Below are positions 1 through 9,549 of a stretch of DNA of 14,702 nt, piece after piece (within the stretch, counting starts at the first letter, position 1; the number at the start of each line of letters is the position of its first letter). Source of the stretch: Ettlia oleoabundans (lineage: Eukaryota; Chlorophyta; Chlorophyceae; Chlamydomonadales). The translations under genes and the position numbers were made by a program. Location of the stretch: positions 1 to 14,702 of the forward strand of contig JAAMXP010003539.1 in NCBI GenBank assembly GCA_019693395.1, read 5' to 3'. The notes beneath the pieces are model-generated. The model did no database searches. It was not told where the DNA came from and saw nothing but the letters and a program-made list of their open reading frames with translations.

Positions 1-305
1 TGGGGGTGGGTGGTGGGTGGGGCGATTCCCATAGGATGAAACTTGCGAAACAGCAGGAAACAGGGAACAAACAGGGAAGAGGGCTGGAGGATGAGAACCC
101 TTCTACTAAAAGCAAGATGGAAAGGAAAGGAAGTTGGGGTTCAAGGTCTGGGTGCCGGCGGGTGCCACACGATGTTGGCGCAGATGCGGACGGGCGGCGC
201 ATGCAGCGGTGCATGCATTGCCCACTTACATCCTACTCTCCTCTTTGACGCGTGCTGGAGCGGCGGAGCTCAAAAGGCGCATCCGGCCAGCCAGGTCAAT
301 GTGCC
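1..305. other. Intergenic / FBPase 3' flank
   Basis: No gene is supported here. The 76 or so bases next to the FBPase stop are its likely 3' UTR, ending near a TGTAA motif on the minus strand. The first 22 bases are a GGGT/GGTGG-type G-rich stretch. Several open frames overlap here, but none resembles a known protein and all run through GC-rich sequence without intron signals. Confidence 0.6.
226..230 (-). promoter_or_regulatory. TGTAA polyadenylation motif for FBPase
   Basis: The plus strand reads TTACA, so the FBPase transcript reads TGTAA, 76 nt after the FBPase stop. TGTAA is the usual near-upstream poly(A) element of green algae. The match is five bases, so position relative to the stop is the main support. 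Confidence 0.5.
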
Positions 306-3300
306 TTACTGCGGCGCCTCCTTGCCCTGCAGCACGCTCTCCAGGTACTCCACCTCCCAGCTGCTGCCCACAAACAGAGGCACCCTCTGGTGCACCTTCT
401 CCGGCACAATATCAAGCACACGCTGGAAGCCGGTGGAGCCCTTGCCGCCCGCCTGCTCCGCAATGAGGGACATGGGTGCGCACTCGTACAGCAGGCGCAG
501 CTTGCCGTTGGCGTTCTTGGAGTCGCCGGGGTAGCCGTAGATGCCGCCTGAAGTGACAAGAGTAGAAGAGGAAGGTGGTAACAGGCAGCCTGTCTTGAAG
601 GTACCAGGCTTAGCCTGTCAAAAAAAAAGGGTCCAAGGCAGGGCGAGGGGGTGGGGGTTGGGGGGCTGGGTGGGGGTGGGCGGGGGGGGGCTTGGTGATG
701 TAGAATGCAGGCGGAGGGGAGGTCGCGTGTGTCAGTTGGTGGCGAGGCAGGGGCCGATGACAGGTGGTGGTCCCCGTGTGGCAGGCTGAGCAGAGCATCT
801 ACCAGTAGGTCAGAACGGCATGCAGCGTAGAGGCAGGCCTGAGCAGGCAATGGCCGCTAAGCGTAGGAAAAAAAGGCAGCAACCAGGACCACCGCAGCTG
901 CTGTGACACCACCCGTGCCACCCCCTCCTCACCGTAAAGCAGGGTGCGGTGGAAATCTCCCACCAGGCTGCCAATGTAGCGTGCGGAGTAGGGCTTGCCG
1001 CCCCACTTGGAGGGGTCCTTCAGGCTGTCAATGTACTGCCGCTGCTCATCGCTCCACAGCTGCAGGGACGGCCAGATGCGGCAGACCAAAAAGCTCATCA
1101 GGGAAAGGGGGCGACACCACGTGCGCAAGAGGAAACATGGATGTAAGACAGACGGCAAGAGGGCTACTTGATGCACTGCAAGAGAGGGGATGTGCTGGAG
1201 CTGGGGCTGGTAACTTTCTTGTTGCGCCTCAGGCAGCGTTTCTTGCCTCGGAGATGGCCAACAGCCTGTGCCAAAGCCTTGCCTGTCACCCATGTGTTCG
1301 TAAATGTCTGCTGCTCCCTCCCAACCACCCATCAGCCACCAACCACCACCCAGACTCGATACTTGATATCCATCCAACCGAGCCGCCCCACCTGGTAGTT
1401 GCCCTCGTTGAAGGCGTAGATCTTGCCCTTCTCCGGAATGCGGATGTTGGGGTGGCTCATGATGAACTCACCCACCAGCGGGTCGAAGGTGAAGCCATAC
1501 ACGCCCTTGCCTGCGGGCAGCGGAAGCACGTTGTGGCGCACAAAGTGGGGTTGGGAACAGGCACCGTATGTGTGCTGATTGAAGTGAAAAGGTGAGGAGG
1601 TCGAGATGACAAATGGGGTAACACAGCACCCAGCAGTGGTAGGTGATATGTTAAGGCTGTTGATTGCACCCCATTGCAGGTGACATAGGCTCATGGTGGC
1701 AGAACAGTGCCAAGCTGTTGTGCAAATGCTTTAACTGCTTCTAAGCTTCAACACCTGTCCTATAGTCAATTTCTGTCCCCCCCACGCCAGCACTCACCCA
1801 CGGTGAGCACAAGGATTGTTGATGAGGAATAGAGGGTGTAGCCAGCGCACAGCAGCTCGTTGCCGGCCTGGCACACGTTGAGCACGCACTTCTTCATCAT
1901 CTCCTCTGCAAGTGGTGGGCAGAAAGGGGAAGACAGTGGTGGAGGGCGGGCAGGGAAGCGACATACGACACAGCATGACAGAAAGAGAAGGGCCAGAAAC
2001 CTAAGTAAGTCGCCCACACCACGCCACCCGCATTCACCACCATCAACCAACACCACACTCTAAGTCCCAGCTTAACACACAGCTATCGCCATGCACAACC
2101 GCTGCAAGTCTTCCCCAGCCGCCACCTCAACAGCTGGCACCCTAATCCCTCATGCCCCCATTCCAGCCTACCCCACCATACCTGGGTCGTCCATGTCCTC
2201 GATGGAGCACTCGGGTGATGGCTCGTAGATGCCAAAGATGGAGCCCACAGAGATGCCGGCATCAATGTTGGAGGAGCCGTCCAGGGGGTCAAACACCACC
2301 ACGTACTCCCCGCTGAAGGTCTCCTCCACAGCAACAGGCAGGTCCTCCTCCTCGCTGGCAATCACGCCGGTGCGGCCGCTGCAGCGGGGGAGCATGCGAG
2401 GGTGCAGCGCAACGAGAGGGTCAGAGGAGGAAGAGGAAAGGGGAACACGTGCTGAAATGTATGCCAGCGAGAGATTACAATATGGAGGATTGTGTGTGAT
2501 ATGCTGTCTGCGATGGCGGATGCAGTGGAGGGAGACAGGCCAGCAACAGGCAGAAAGACTGGGTGTGATGGCGCTGTCCCCTCAAAAAGTGCGACGCAGA
2601 AGCGGGCTACACACCTCAAAACGACAGCATCGACAGCCCAAAAACGGCTGTGCACTATTTGGACATGCATTGTTCAAGTAAGGTGCAGCATTAAACTGCG
2701 CACACTGACTTCCGCAATACTGGCACGCTCTGACGCCCCATTCACACCCGCATGATACACAGGCACCCACCTCCTGCGCAGGCAGTTGCTGAAGACCTCG
2801 TTGGAGATGACGTCCAACTTCTTCTGGTCCTCACCCTGCACGTTCTGCTCCCCAGCCAGGCCCGTCAGGTTGGAGATGCCGGCGCGGTTGACCAGCGAGC
2901 CAATCTGCTTGCAGGCGGTGGCGATGGAGGAGATGACGGCGGCCAGCTCATTGTCAATCACGCCGTCCTTCTCCAGGTCAAGCAGCCAGGTGGTCAGCGT
3001 CTGCAGCTCGTACTGGCTCTTCTGAGAGGTGGCTGCTGGCGCGGCGGCGGGGGCAGCCACAGCCTGGGCCACCACGCGGCGCAGCACGGCAGCGCGGCGA
3101 GGGGCGGCGGCAGAAGGGCTGGCGCGGAAGGCCGCGGTGGCACCCCTGCAGAATGCAACGCGACATTCAATCGCAACGACGCTTCATTCGAATCATCAAT
3201 CGACGAATTTGGGCAACACAAGCCGCCAGCCCCTTCGGGCAGCAGCCCCAGCCTGGCAGGTCGACGTCCCTGCGCCAGCGCCGCCCCTCACCTCAGTGCC

Positions 3301-3386
3301 GGTGCCAGCAGGTCCTGGGAGGCCTGCTTGGCGCTGCAAGCAATGCCGAAGCGCTGCATCGCAGCAGTGGCAGTGCAGGAGACCAT
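306..3386 (-). CDS. FBP1: Chloroplast fructose-1,6-bisphosphatase
   Basis: Hydrolyses fructose-1,6-bisphosphate to fructose-6-phosphate in the Calvin cycle and starch branch (EC 3.1.3.11), acting in the stroma. Exons 5' to 3': 3386-3292, 3145-2771, 2378-2182, 1905-1798, 1510-1392, 1059-933, 547-306; all joins are GT-AG and in frame, giving 420 aa. Residues 1 to about 70 are Ala/Ser/Arg-rich and acidic-poor, a typical transit peptide; exon 1 carries only its first 31 residues. The catalytic domain has the metal site [12 protein letters not shown] (187-198), substrate-binding NEGNYQLW, and [17 protein letters not shown] (341 on). Cys214, Cys229 and Cys234 match the three cysteines of the thioredoxin-regulated loop known in plant plastid FBPase, so light/redox activation is inferred. 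The loop is shorter than in pea (14 rather than 19 residues between the first two). Start at 3386 is the first ATG of the open frame; a GTG-started reading at 3087 would lose the transit peptide. Confidence 0.97.
647..690 (+). repeat. G-rich tract in FBPase intron 6
   Basis: Runs of three to ten G separated by one or two other bases on the plus strand, which is the template strand of FBPase; the pre-mRNA is therefore C-rich here. A run of nine A lies just before it (620-628). It has G-quadruplex potential on the template strand. It lies well inside the intron, away from both splice sites. Confidence 0.7.
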
Positions 3387-3645
3387 TTCGGGTTTGTCAA
3401 CGAGGATAAGGCTGAACGAGAGCTGCTTTCAAACTAAGCAGACTCGCAGCGATATATCCTGGCCTGCTGAGCACCAATGGGCCATGGACAAGGCAGCAGG
3501 ATGGGGAGGCGCGCGCAGCAGGATCACGGAAGAAAGGTGCTGTGTTTTGACGCATCGGTAGCATCGTTCCGCCGCGGGGCCCGTCCATCGCATACATCGA
3601 GTTATCGCCGTCATTGATTGTGCTGGTGACGCACTCTATCTGCAC
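3387..3645. promoter_or_regulatory. Divergent promoter spacer, FBPase / UDP-sugar pyrophosphorylase
   Basis: 259 bp separate the two start codons of head-to-head genes, so both 5' UTRs and core promoters must fit here (unless promoter elements lie in coding or intron sequence). A TATA-like GATATATC at 3451-3458 lies 65-72 bp upstream of the FBPase start, and a CCAAT box at 3474-3478 is about 20 bp further out. No clear TATA is seen for the plus-strand gene. The element assignments are by eye and weak. Confidence 0.55.
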
Positions 3646-6600
3646 ATGGCAGCGGTCGCGGAAGCTCCTGCGGCGCCCCGCGTTGTCGGGCTGGAGGGGA
3701 ACGACGAGTTGCTATCCAAAGAGGTGATCAACATTTTCCGGAACGCCGAAATTTCAGCTCTGCCCTTCGGTCGAGTTTCTTAAACCACCTCCCTCGTGTC
3801 CCCTCCCTGCCTGCAAGCAGGACCAAATACTAGTTGAGGCGTTGCTGAAGGAGGGGCAGGCCCACTTGTTTGAGCGTTGGCCGCCCGCGGGGGAGCGGGA
3901 CGATGCCAAGCGGCGGTTTCTGGCGCAGCTGCACCACCTGAATAAAAGCTATGCCGGCGGGCTGTGCAAGTACATCCAGAATGCCCGCAAGCTGCTGCAC
4001 GACTCTAAGGAAGGTGCGGGAGTGGCAGGCATGCTGTATGGCATTTTTCTGGCAGGCATGGATGGACTGGCATTGCCGAGGCGGTTGAAGCCATCCAGGG
4101 AAACCAGGCAGGGGGGCCAGCGTTTCCTCACATCACTGTTGAAAGGCCAGTTATGGCTTTGAATCCCCGGCAGCAAACAGCTTCTTAATGTGCATTCTGA
4201 CAATGTTTGTGTCTGGGCTCCCTGCCATTGTTGGCAGCAGCGGTCCTATGGTGCGCTTTCACCGCCGGCTACCGCTCCTTCACTGGCTTTGCCCGCCATT
4301 GCGCAGGGGTGAACCCTTTCGAGAGCTGCGTGCCCTCTGTGCCAGAGGGAGAGAAGCTGGACTTTGGCAGCGAGCGGTTCCGCAAGCTGGAGCGAAGGGG
4401 CGTGGCTGCTGCTGGCTCTGCCGCGTTTGTGCTGGTGGCTGGCGGCCTGGGTGAGCGGCTCGGCTACAGCGGCATCAAGGTAGGGCCGGCAACAGCACCC
4501 GGCATTGTTGAGCTTATTGCACTGAGTCTCAGCACCCTGGATTAGGCTTATACAGTGAGATGGAGCTTTCTCTGCCAGGCCCTTGGCAGCGCCTGCCCCA
4601 CTCTGATGCATGCACTCGGTATTGAAGCACCACCTACCTGCCGATTGTGCCTGCGGTGCTCTGCGCTCAGCCAAACCACGTATCCCGCCGCCGTGTGCTC
4701 CTTGCAGGTGGCGCTTCCTGTGGAGAGTGCCAGCGGCTGCTGCTTCCTTGAGCTGTACATAAAAAACATACTTGCCCTTGGAGTGAGCAAGCTGCCGCAG
4801 TGGGGGCCAGCAACAGCTCATATCCAACCCAGCTGTCGTGCCCTTAGCCTTGTGCCTGCACTGCCTGTGCCCAGGGGCTCCATGAACGTGCACACCTGAG
4901 TGACTCTCTTGGGTGGCGCTTGTTTCTCAGCAAAATACCGCTAGTTGGGCTGGTTACGCCTCAGTTTGCCTTATTTGTGTTCCTGCTGACACCTGTCTGC
5001 CCGATTCTTGCCTCCCACCTGGGCTCATATCTGCCCAGCCCACTGTCATCTCTCCCTCCTTCTTCAGACTGGTAAAGGTGGTCTTTCAATCCCTCACCCA
5101 CGCTCAACACCAGCTATTTCTGCTTGCTGCAGGCCAAGGCTGGGCGTGCTCTGCCGCTGGCCATCATGACCTCCGACGACACGCACGCTGCCACGCTGGC
5201 GCTGCTGGAACGGAATGCCTACTGGGGCGCCGCCCCCGGCCAGGTCACCCTGATCAAGCAGGAGAAGGTGGCGTGCCTGGCGGGTGCGCTGTGCTGTGCT
5301 GTGCTGTGCTGTGCTGTCATGCTTGGGTGCTATACCATGCTGCGAATTTTGCTGTCCTGTACCCCCTATCAGCGTGTGTCAACTGCTGCAAATCTCTGGG
5401 CACTTGGTGTGAAGCGAGCACTGTCTAGATATCTGGCAGTTCAGCGCCGCATTTTATAGAATCCATTGTACAAGGCATGCCATGCAGTGCCACACTGGGC
5501 CACGCTCAGCTGGGTTGGCAGCATCCGCACCGCAGCACACCCTTGATTGCTGCATGCGCTGCCTGGCTGCAGACAATGACGCCCACCTGGCCCTGTTGGA
5601 GAAGGATGGCGGCTGGGAGGTGCAGACCAAGCCCCACGGACACGGCGATGTGCACATGCTGCTGCACTCAACAGGTGCCAGATGTTAGGATTAGAAGTGG
5701 TGTGGGCTAGGGGGTAGCGCTAGTATGGAGCTGGAAGCGCTGTGGCTGTGCATCAGGCGTCTAAACGATCTTGGAGAGGTCCCGATTGCAGACCCAAGCA
5801 TGCCAATGTTTGTAGCACTGCTGGAACTGTGGCACTGTTGCCCTGGGCCAGTGCAGGGTTTCACGCAGGCAGAGGCTTGTCCTCATCATGCCGTGCCTGG
5901 CTACAATCTTTGTGCCTGTGGTTCCATGGCAGCTGGCCCTGGCAGGTGGGGCATGTACTTGGTCCTTGCTGGCCTACCTACCCGTCCACCTACCTGGCCA
6001 CCCGCCTGCCAACCTGCGTGCTTGTTGTGCAGGGCTTGCGGACAAGTGGCTGGAGCAGGGTTTCAAGTGGGTGTGCTTCTTCCAGGACACAAACGGCCTC
6101 GTCTTCCGCGCCCTGCCATCAGCACTAGGTGCGTGCACGCCCACCTGGCAGCCTGGCATGTCTACCTGCAGCCTGGCATGTTGGCTTGGCCAGTCCGCCC
6201 ACTCACCTGCCCGCTTTCTGCCGCTCCTGCCCCTCTGGCCTCTTGCCCGCACCCATCGCATGCTTTTCGGTGTTTGCAATCTCCTCACCCGCCCCCTTGT
6301 GTTTAAAATCAGGTGTGAGTGAGGCCAACGACTATGACGTCAACTCGCTGGCTGTGCCGAGGAAAGCCAAGGAGGCCATCGGCGCCATCACACGCCTCAC
6401 ATACCCGGACGGCAGGTGGGTCGGGTCATGTGAGAGCAGGGGGTGAAGCTGGTTGGGGGGATTTGCTAGCAAGGTTGATGTGGCGTCAGCACCGGCTGCT
6501 ACCTGCGTCGTACTTGTACTCGTACTCTTTCCTCTCAGTTGGCATCGCTTGCCCCGCTTGCTATGCGGCCAACCTCCCCACCTGTCTTACCCATCACCCA

Positions 6601-8646
6601 TCCCCACCTGATTCACTGCGAGGCAATGACTGACCGGCAACAGACTGCCTACATGGTGAACCGCCGCTCATGTTATGATATCGCTGTACCGCTGTACCGC
6701 AGGCACATCACCATCAATGTGGAGTACAACCAGTTGGACCCACTGCTGCGCGCCACCATCAACCCCCAGGGGGATGTGAATGACGACACGGGCTTCTCGC
6801 CGTTCCCGGGTGGGTGGGTGGGTGGGTGGGCAGGAGGTTGGTAGGTGGGTGGTGATTGGGGTGATCCCGTACCTGATGTACGGATGAGAAGGCCTGATGG
6901 TACACGTTTTCTTGCCTGCTGAGGTCGTGCCCCGTGAGCAGTCGTCCTTCACCCACCCACCTCCTTTGCCATGCACAGCACAGCCTTAAATCTCACTCCA
7001 TGTTGCACCCTGCTCCAGGCAACATCAACCAGCTATTGCTGAAGCTGAGCACCTACTGCGCTGAGCTGGCACGCCACGGCGGCGTCATCTCCGAGTTTGT
7101 CAACCCCAAGTACGCAGACGCCTCCAAGACTGCCTTCAAGAGCAGCACCAGGCTGGAGTGCATGATGCAGGTGGGTGGGCGGGTGGGCAGTGGGGTGGGG
7201 GAGTGGGACACGGCAGGACGGGGGTAGAGAAGCACCGTGATTGCCATGTTGGAGTGGGCGGAAAACGGGTACGCAGAACTATTGCGAACAAGCATAGCAT
7301 AGGCGCGTTATCCGGTGTACCTTATTTTTGGTAGGTGGTGTTCTGTACTGCATGCCAGACATTGCCAGCCTGCGTGTCTGTGCCATCTTCCTGGTTGTAG
7401 AAAGGTTGCAACAGCACGGCACAGCTGCGCCAGTGACCTCGCTTCAATCCGTCCTGCTCCTTCCCTTCCAGTTTTGTGGCCTGCCTTCCTCTAATAGTGC
7501 TTTCCTAACGCTTCCCTGCCTGCTTACTGCTGCCTACCTGTCACACAGGCCTGACCTCCTGGGCCAGCCCCTTCCCTCCTGCTTGCAGGACTTCCCCAAG
7601 AACCTGCCTGAGAGCTGCCGGGTGGGCTTCACTGTCGTCAACCAGGTGCGGGGTGTGCGCTGGGCTGGCACACCTTCACTACCTGCCGCAGTGCATCTTT
7701 GTGTGGCACTTCTCCCAGGCCAACCCTCCATGTCTCGCCCCAAAACACACATTCCACCCCACCACCGCCTTCCCTCATTGTTGCAACCCTCAGCCTGCTG
7801 CCTCCCACTGCTACAGGTGTGGGCTGCCTACAGCCCCGTCAAGAACTCGCCTGCTGATGCTGCAGCCAAGGCTGCGGGGGGCAATCCCAGCCACAGCGCC
7901 ACTAGTGGAGAGCTGGACTGGTATAAAACAAACTGCAAGGTGCGCCCATGCATGCATGCAGGCAGGCAGGCATCTGGTGTGGCTGAGGTCCTGCACGCTT
8001 GATCTGTACATTCTTCTTGTTGTGGAGAAACAGCAGAGTACGGCAGCGGCAACATTAGAGCAGGTGCCCATTAGCGGCCATGGCCCCTTTTGTTGCAGCC
8101 TACTTGCTGACCCTGGGTGCACCTAGCCCCCTTTTGAACACCCTGCCCACACTTTTGCAGATGCTGCAAGCGTTGGGGGCGCGAGTGGACGACCCGCAGC
8201 CCGTGGAGTTCAACGGCATCAAGGGGCTGGAGCTGTGGCCCCGGGTGACCTGGTCCCCGCTGTTTGCTGTCAGCTGGGACGACTTGGAGGAGAAGGTGAC
8301 AGCGCACAGCGTGCACATCGGCGCTGACTCAGCTTTGGTCTTAGAGGCGCCGCAAACCCGCATCAAGTCGCTGGACCTTAGGCGAGGAGCGCTGGTCATC
8401 CGTGGCCGGCGCGGGGGTGCGGCATCGGGTGGAGCGGCAGAGGCAGGCGCAGGCGGAGCAGAAGGAGCGGCGGCGGCGGCGGCGGCGGCCGGACAAAGAG
8501 AGGAGGAGGAGGTTGTGGTGGATGGCCTGACGCTTGAGAATGAGGGGTGGGAGTGGCGAGCGCTGGGTCCAGGGGAGGAGGCCAGCGAAGAGGAGCGCAT
8601 GCGTGGGTTCAAGGTGGTGCGCAAAGAGCAGCAAGTGCTGCCGTGA
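3646..8646 (+). CDS. USP: UDP-sugar pyrophosphorylase
   Basis: Makes UDP-sugars from sugar-1-phosphates and UTP with broad specificity (UDP-Glc, -Gal, -GlcA, -Ara, -Xyl; EC 2.7.7.64), normally cytosolic, feeding wall and glycan synthesis and salvage. Exons: 3646-3723, 3821-4013, 4307-4479, 4708-4782, 5133-5283, 5573-5674, 6033-6128, 6313-6415, 6703-6809, 7019-7170, 7589-7645, 7817-7939, 8161-8646; phases agree at every join, giving 631 aa (Arabidopsis USP is 614). Landmarks: UTP-binding loop [15 protein letters not shown] (134-148), [17 protein letters not shown] (243-251), FFQDTNGL (273-280), [27 protein letters not shown] (328 on), [31 protein letters not shown]. These track the plant enzyme end to end. 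The C-terminal domain carries an extra Gly/Ala/Glu-rich insert at about residues 555-585. No transit peptide is evident. ATG 3646 begins the first frame that splices correctly. Confidence 0.97.
5286..5317 (+). repeat. GTGCT pentanucleotide repeat at start of USP intron 5
   Basis: Five perfect GTGCT units (5291-5315) with imperfect flanks, beginning two bases after the donor GT at 5284-5285. Likely variable in length between strains. Confidence 0.85.
6149..6182 (+). repeat. Short direct repeat in USP intron 7
   Basis: GCAGCCTGGCATGT occurs at 6149-6162 and again at 6169-6182, spaced 20 bp. It lies near the 5' end of the intron and looks like a local duplication. Confidence 0.6.
6808..6830 (+). 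repeat. (GGGT)5GGG tract on the USP intron 9 donor
   Basis: Six GGG runs separated by single T. The exon ends at 6809 and the donor GT is 6810-6811, so the repeat covers the 5' splice site itself. Single-T loops between GGG runs are the textbook arrangement for a very stable parallel G-quadruplex, here on the transcript strand. Confidence 0.85.
7171..7200 (+). repeat. G-run tract on the USP intron 10 donor
   Basis: Directly after the exon end at 7170 come GGG runs at 7173, 7177, 7181 and 7185 with one-base loops, then two GGGG runs (7192, 7197). It is a second quadruplex-capable tract at a donor in the same gene. Confidence 0.75.
7947..7970 (+). repeat. (CATG)3(CAGG)3 repeat near USP intron 12 donor
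   Basis: Three CATG units followed by three CAGG units, starting seven bases after the donor GT at 7940-7941. A compound tetranucleotide microsatellite. Confidence 0.8.
8466..8490 (+). repeat. GCG codon run coding poly-alanine in USP exon 13
   Basis: Seven GCG codons plus GCC encode eight alanines inside the Gly/Ala/Glu-rich insert of UDP-sugar pyrophosphorylase. A trinucleotide repeat in coding sequence, in frame. Confidence 0.85.
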
Positions 8647-8770
8647 GCACCCAGCTGGCGTTAAACAGCATGGGATTTTGAGCGGCATTTGCTTTGTGGT
8701 GACTGCTGCCACGATATATGAGCATCCCCCACACATGCTGCAACTTGGGCTTGTCCAGCTGCCAATTTTG

Positions 8771-8775
8771 TTACA
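8771..8775 (-). promoter_or_regulatory. TGTAA polyadenylation motif, minus strand (VHA-F)
   Basis: TTACA on the plus strand reads TGTAA for the minus-strand V-ATPase gene, 250 nt after its stop. It is the left arm of an inverted pair TTACA-CA-TGTAA. Confidence 0.4.
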
Positions 8776-8777
8776 CA

Positions 8778-8782
8778 TGTAA
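8778..8782 (+). promoter_or_regulatory. TGTAA polyadenylation motif, plus strand (USP)
   Basis: TGTAA lies 131 nt after the UDP-sugar pyrophosphorylase stop, a normal 3' UTR length. It is the right arm of the same inverted pair as the minus-strand motif. Confidence 0.5.
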
Positions 8783-9024
8783 CTAGGCTGCCCCTGGCAT
8801 AGTAGCAAGTTGGCGGGCGAGGTAGCAGCAGGTAGATATTGCATCTGGTCAGAGGAGAAGGAGTACAGGAGATGACACAGGTCAGCAGCAGCAAAAGCGG
8901 AGCAATACAGGCGAAACGAGCAGTGAAAAGGAGCCAACAGATTGAGGGAAGCCGGTGACTGCCGCAGCAGCGTGCCAAAATAATGCGCGTACAGTCAGAG
9001 TCAGGGTACACACCCCATGAACGC

Positions 9025-9549
9025 TTACGTTTCCCCAAACATAAAGCGTACGCGCTGCAGCACGCTGTCCTGGCTGGGGTCATACGGCGCGTCTTTTGAC
9101 GGGATCTCCAGAATTGCGGGCACTGGCTTGGTGTAGCCGTCCAACAGGTGGCGGATGGTGCCAGCAATGACCTGGTTGATCAGCAGCACCGCCACATCCT
9201 CTCGGGTAGTAAATTCCCGAAAGGCCTCCTCTATCCGCTGCTGAGTGGTCTCTGCAGGAACATGACCAGGATGGCAGGGTTACGGGCGGGTGCGCTGGGG
9301 CGGCCGGGCAACTCCCGCCTCCCGCCAGCCTGCTGGATGTCCCTGCAAACCCCAGAGATACCCGCGTGACTCTCTACTCTGAGGCGGACCCAGTCTCCGG
9401 AAACCACAGGCAGCGCACTCACTGTCGTCTACGATCAGGAAGTTCGCGCGCTTGCGCAGGTCCACCTGTCCAACCCCGGTTAGCAGCAACCCCGTGGCGG
9501 TGTCCTGGTCAACGATCATGGCCAGCAAGTGGCCCTCTTGCTGCGCCAT
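9025..9549 (-). CDS. VHA-F: V-type H+-ATPase subunit F
   Basis: Subunit F of the V1 sector, part of the central rotor stalk (with D) linking ATP hydrolysis to proton pumping at vacuole and endomembranes. Exons 9549-9423 and 9251-9025, donor A|GTGAGT and acceptor TGCAG, joining as [14 protein letters not shown]. The product is 117 aa, near the usual 120-130. Family signatures: [13 protein letters not shown] near the N-terminus, NFLIVDDKTT, the helix [19 protein letters not shown], and the C-terminal [20 protein letters not shown] then [13 protein letters not shown]. These follow the plant subunit closely. An in-frame ATG seven codons upstream (9570) is possible; 9549 gives [12 protein letters not shown], which matches family N-termini better. 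The gene converges on UDP-sugar pyrophosphorylase. Confidence 0.95.

Larger units (their letters stand above)
8647..9024. other. Convergent 3' region between USP and VHA-F
   Basis: 378 bp between two converging stops. It holds the 3' UTRs of both genes and the TTACA/TGTAA element at 8771-8782. No coding potential beyond shadow frames is seen. Confidence 0.65.

Noticed and set aside
296..850. Long open frames opposite or out of frame with FBPase and USP exons on both strands.
   Set aside because: They have low-complexity Pro/Ala/Arg/Cys composition, no family resemblance, and overlap exons whose true frame is well supported; they are GC-driven shadows.
2674..3087. FBPase starting at a GTG-initiated frame at 3087.
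   Set aside because: The frame stays open upstream, and a spliced first exon at 3292-3386 supplies an ATG and a complete transit peptide.
5968..6028. CCTACC/CCACC-rich stretch in USP intron 6 considered as a repeat element or CRISPR-like array.
   Set aside because: Units are degenerate and it lies just before the exon 7 acceptor, so it is best read as a polypyrimidine tract.
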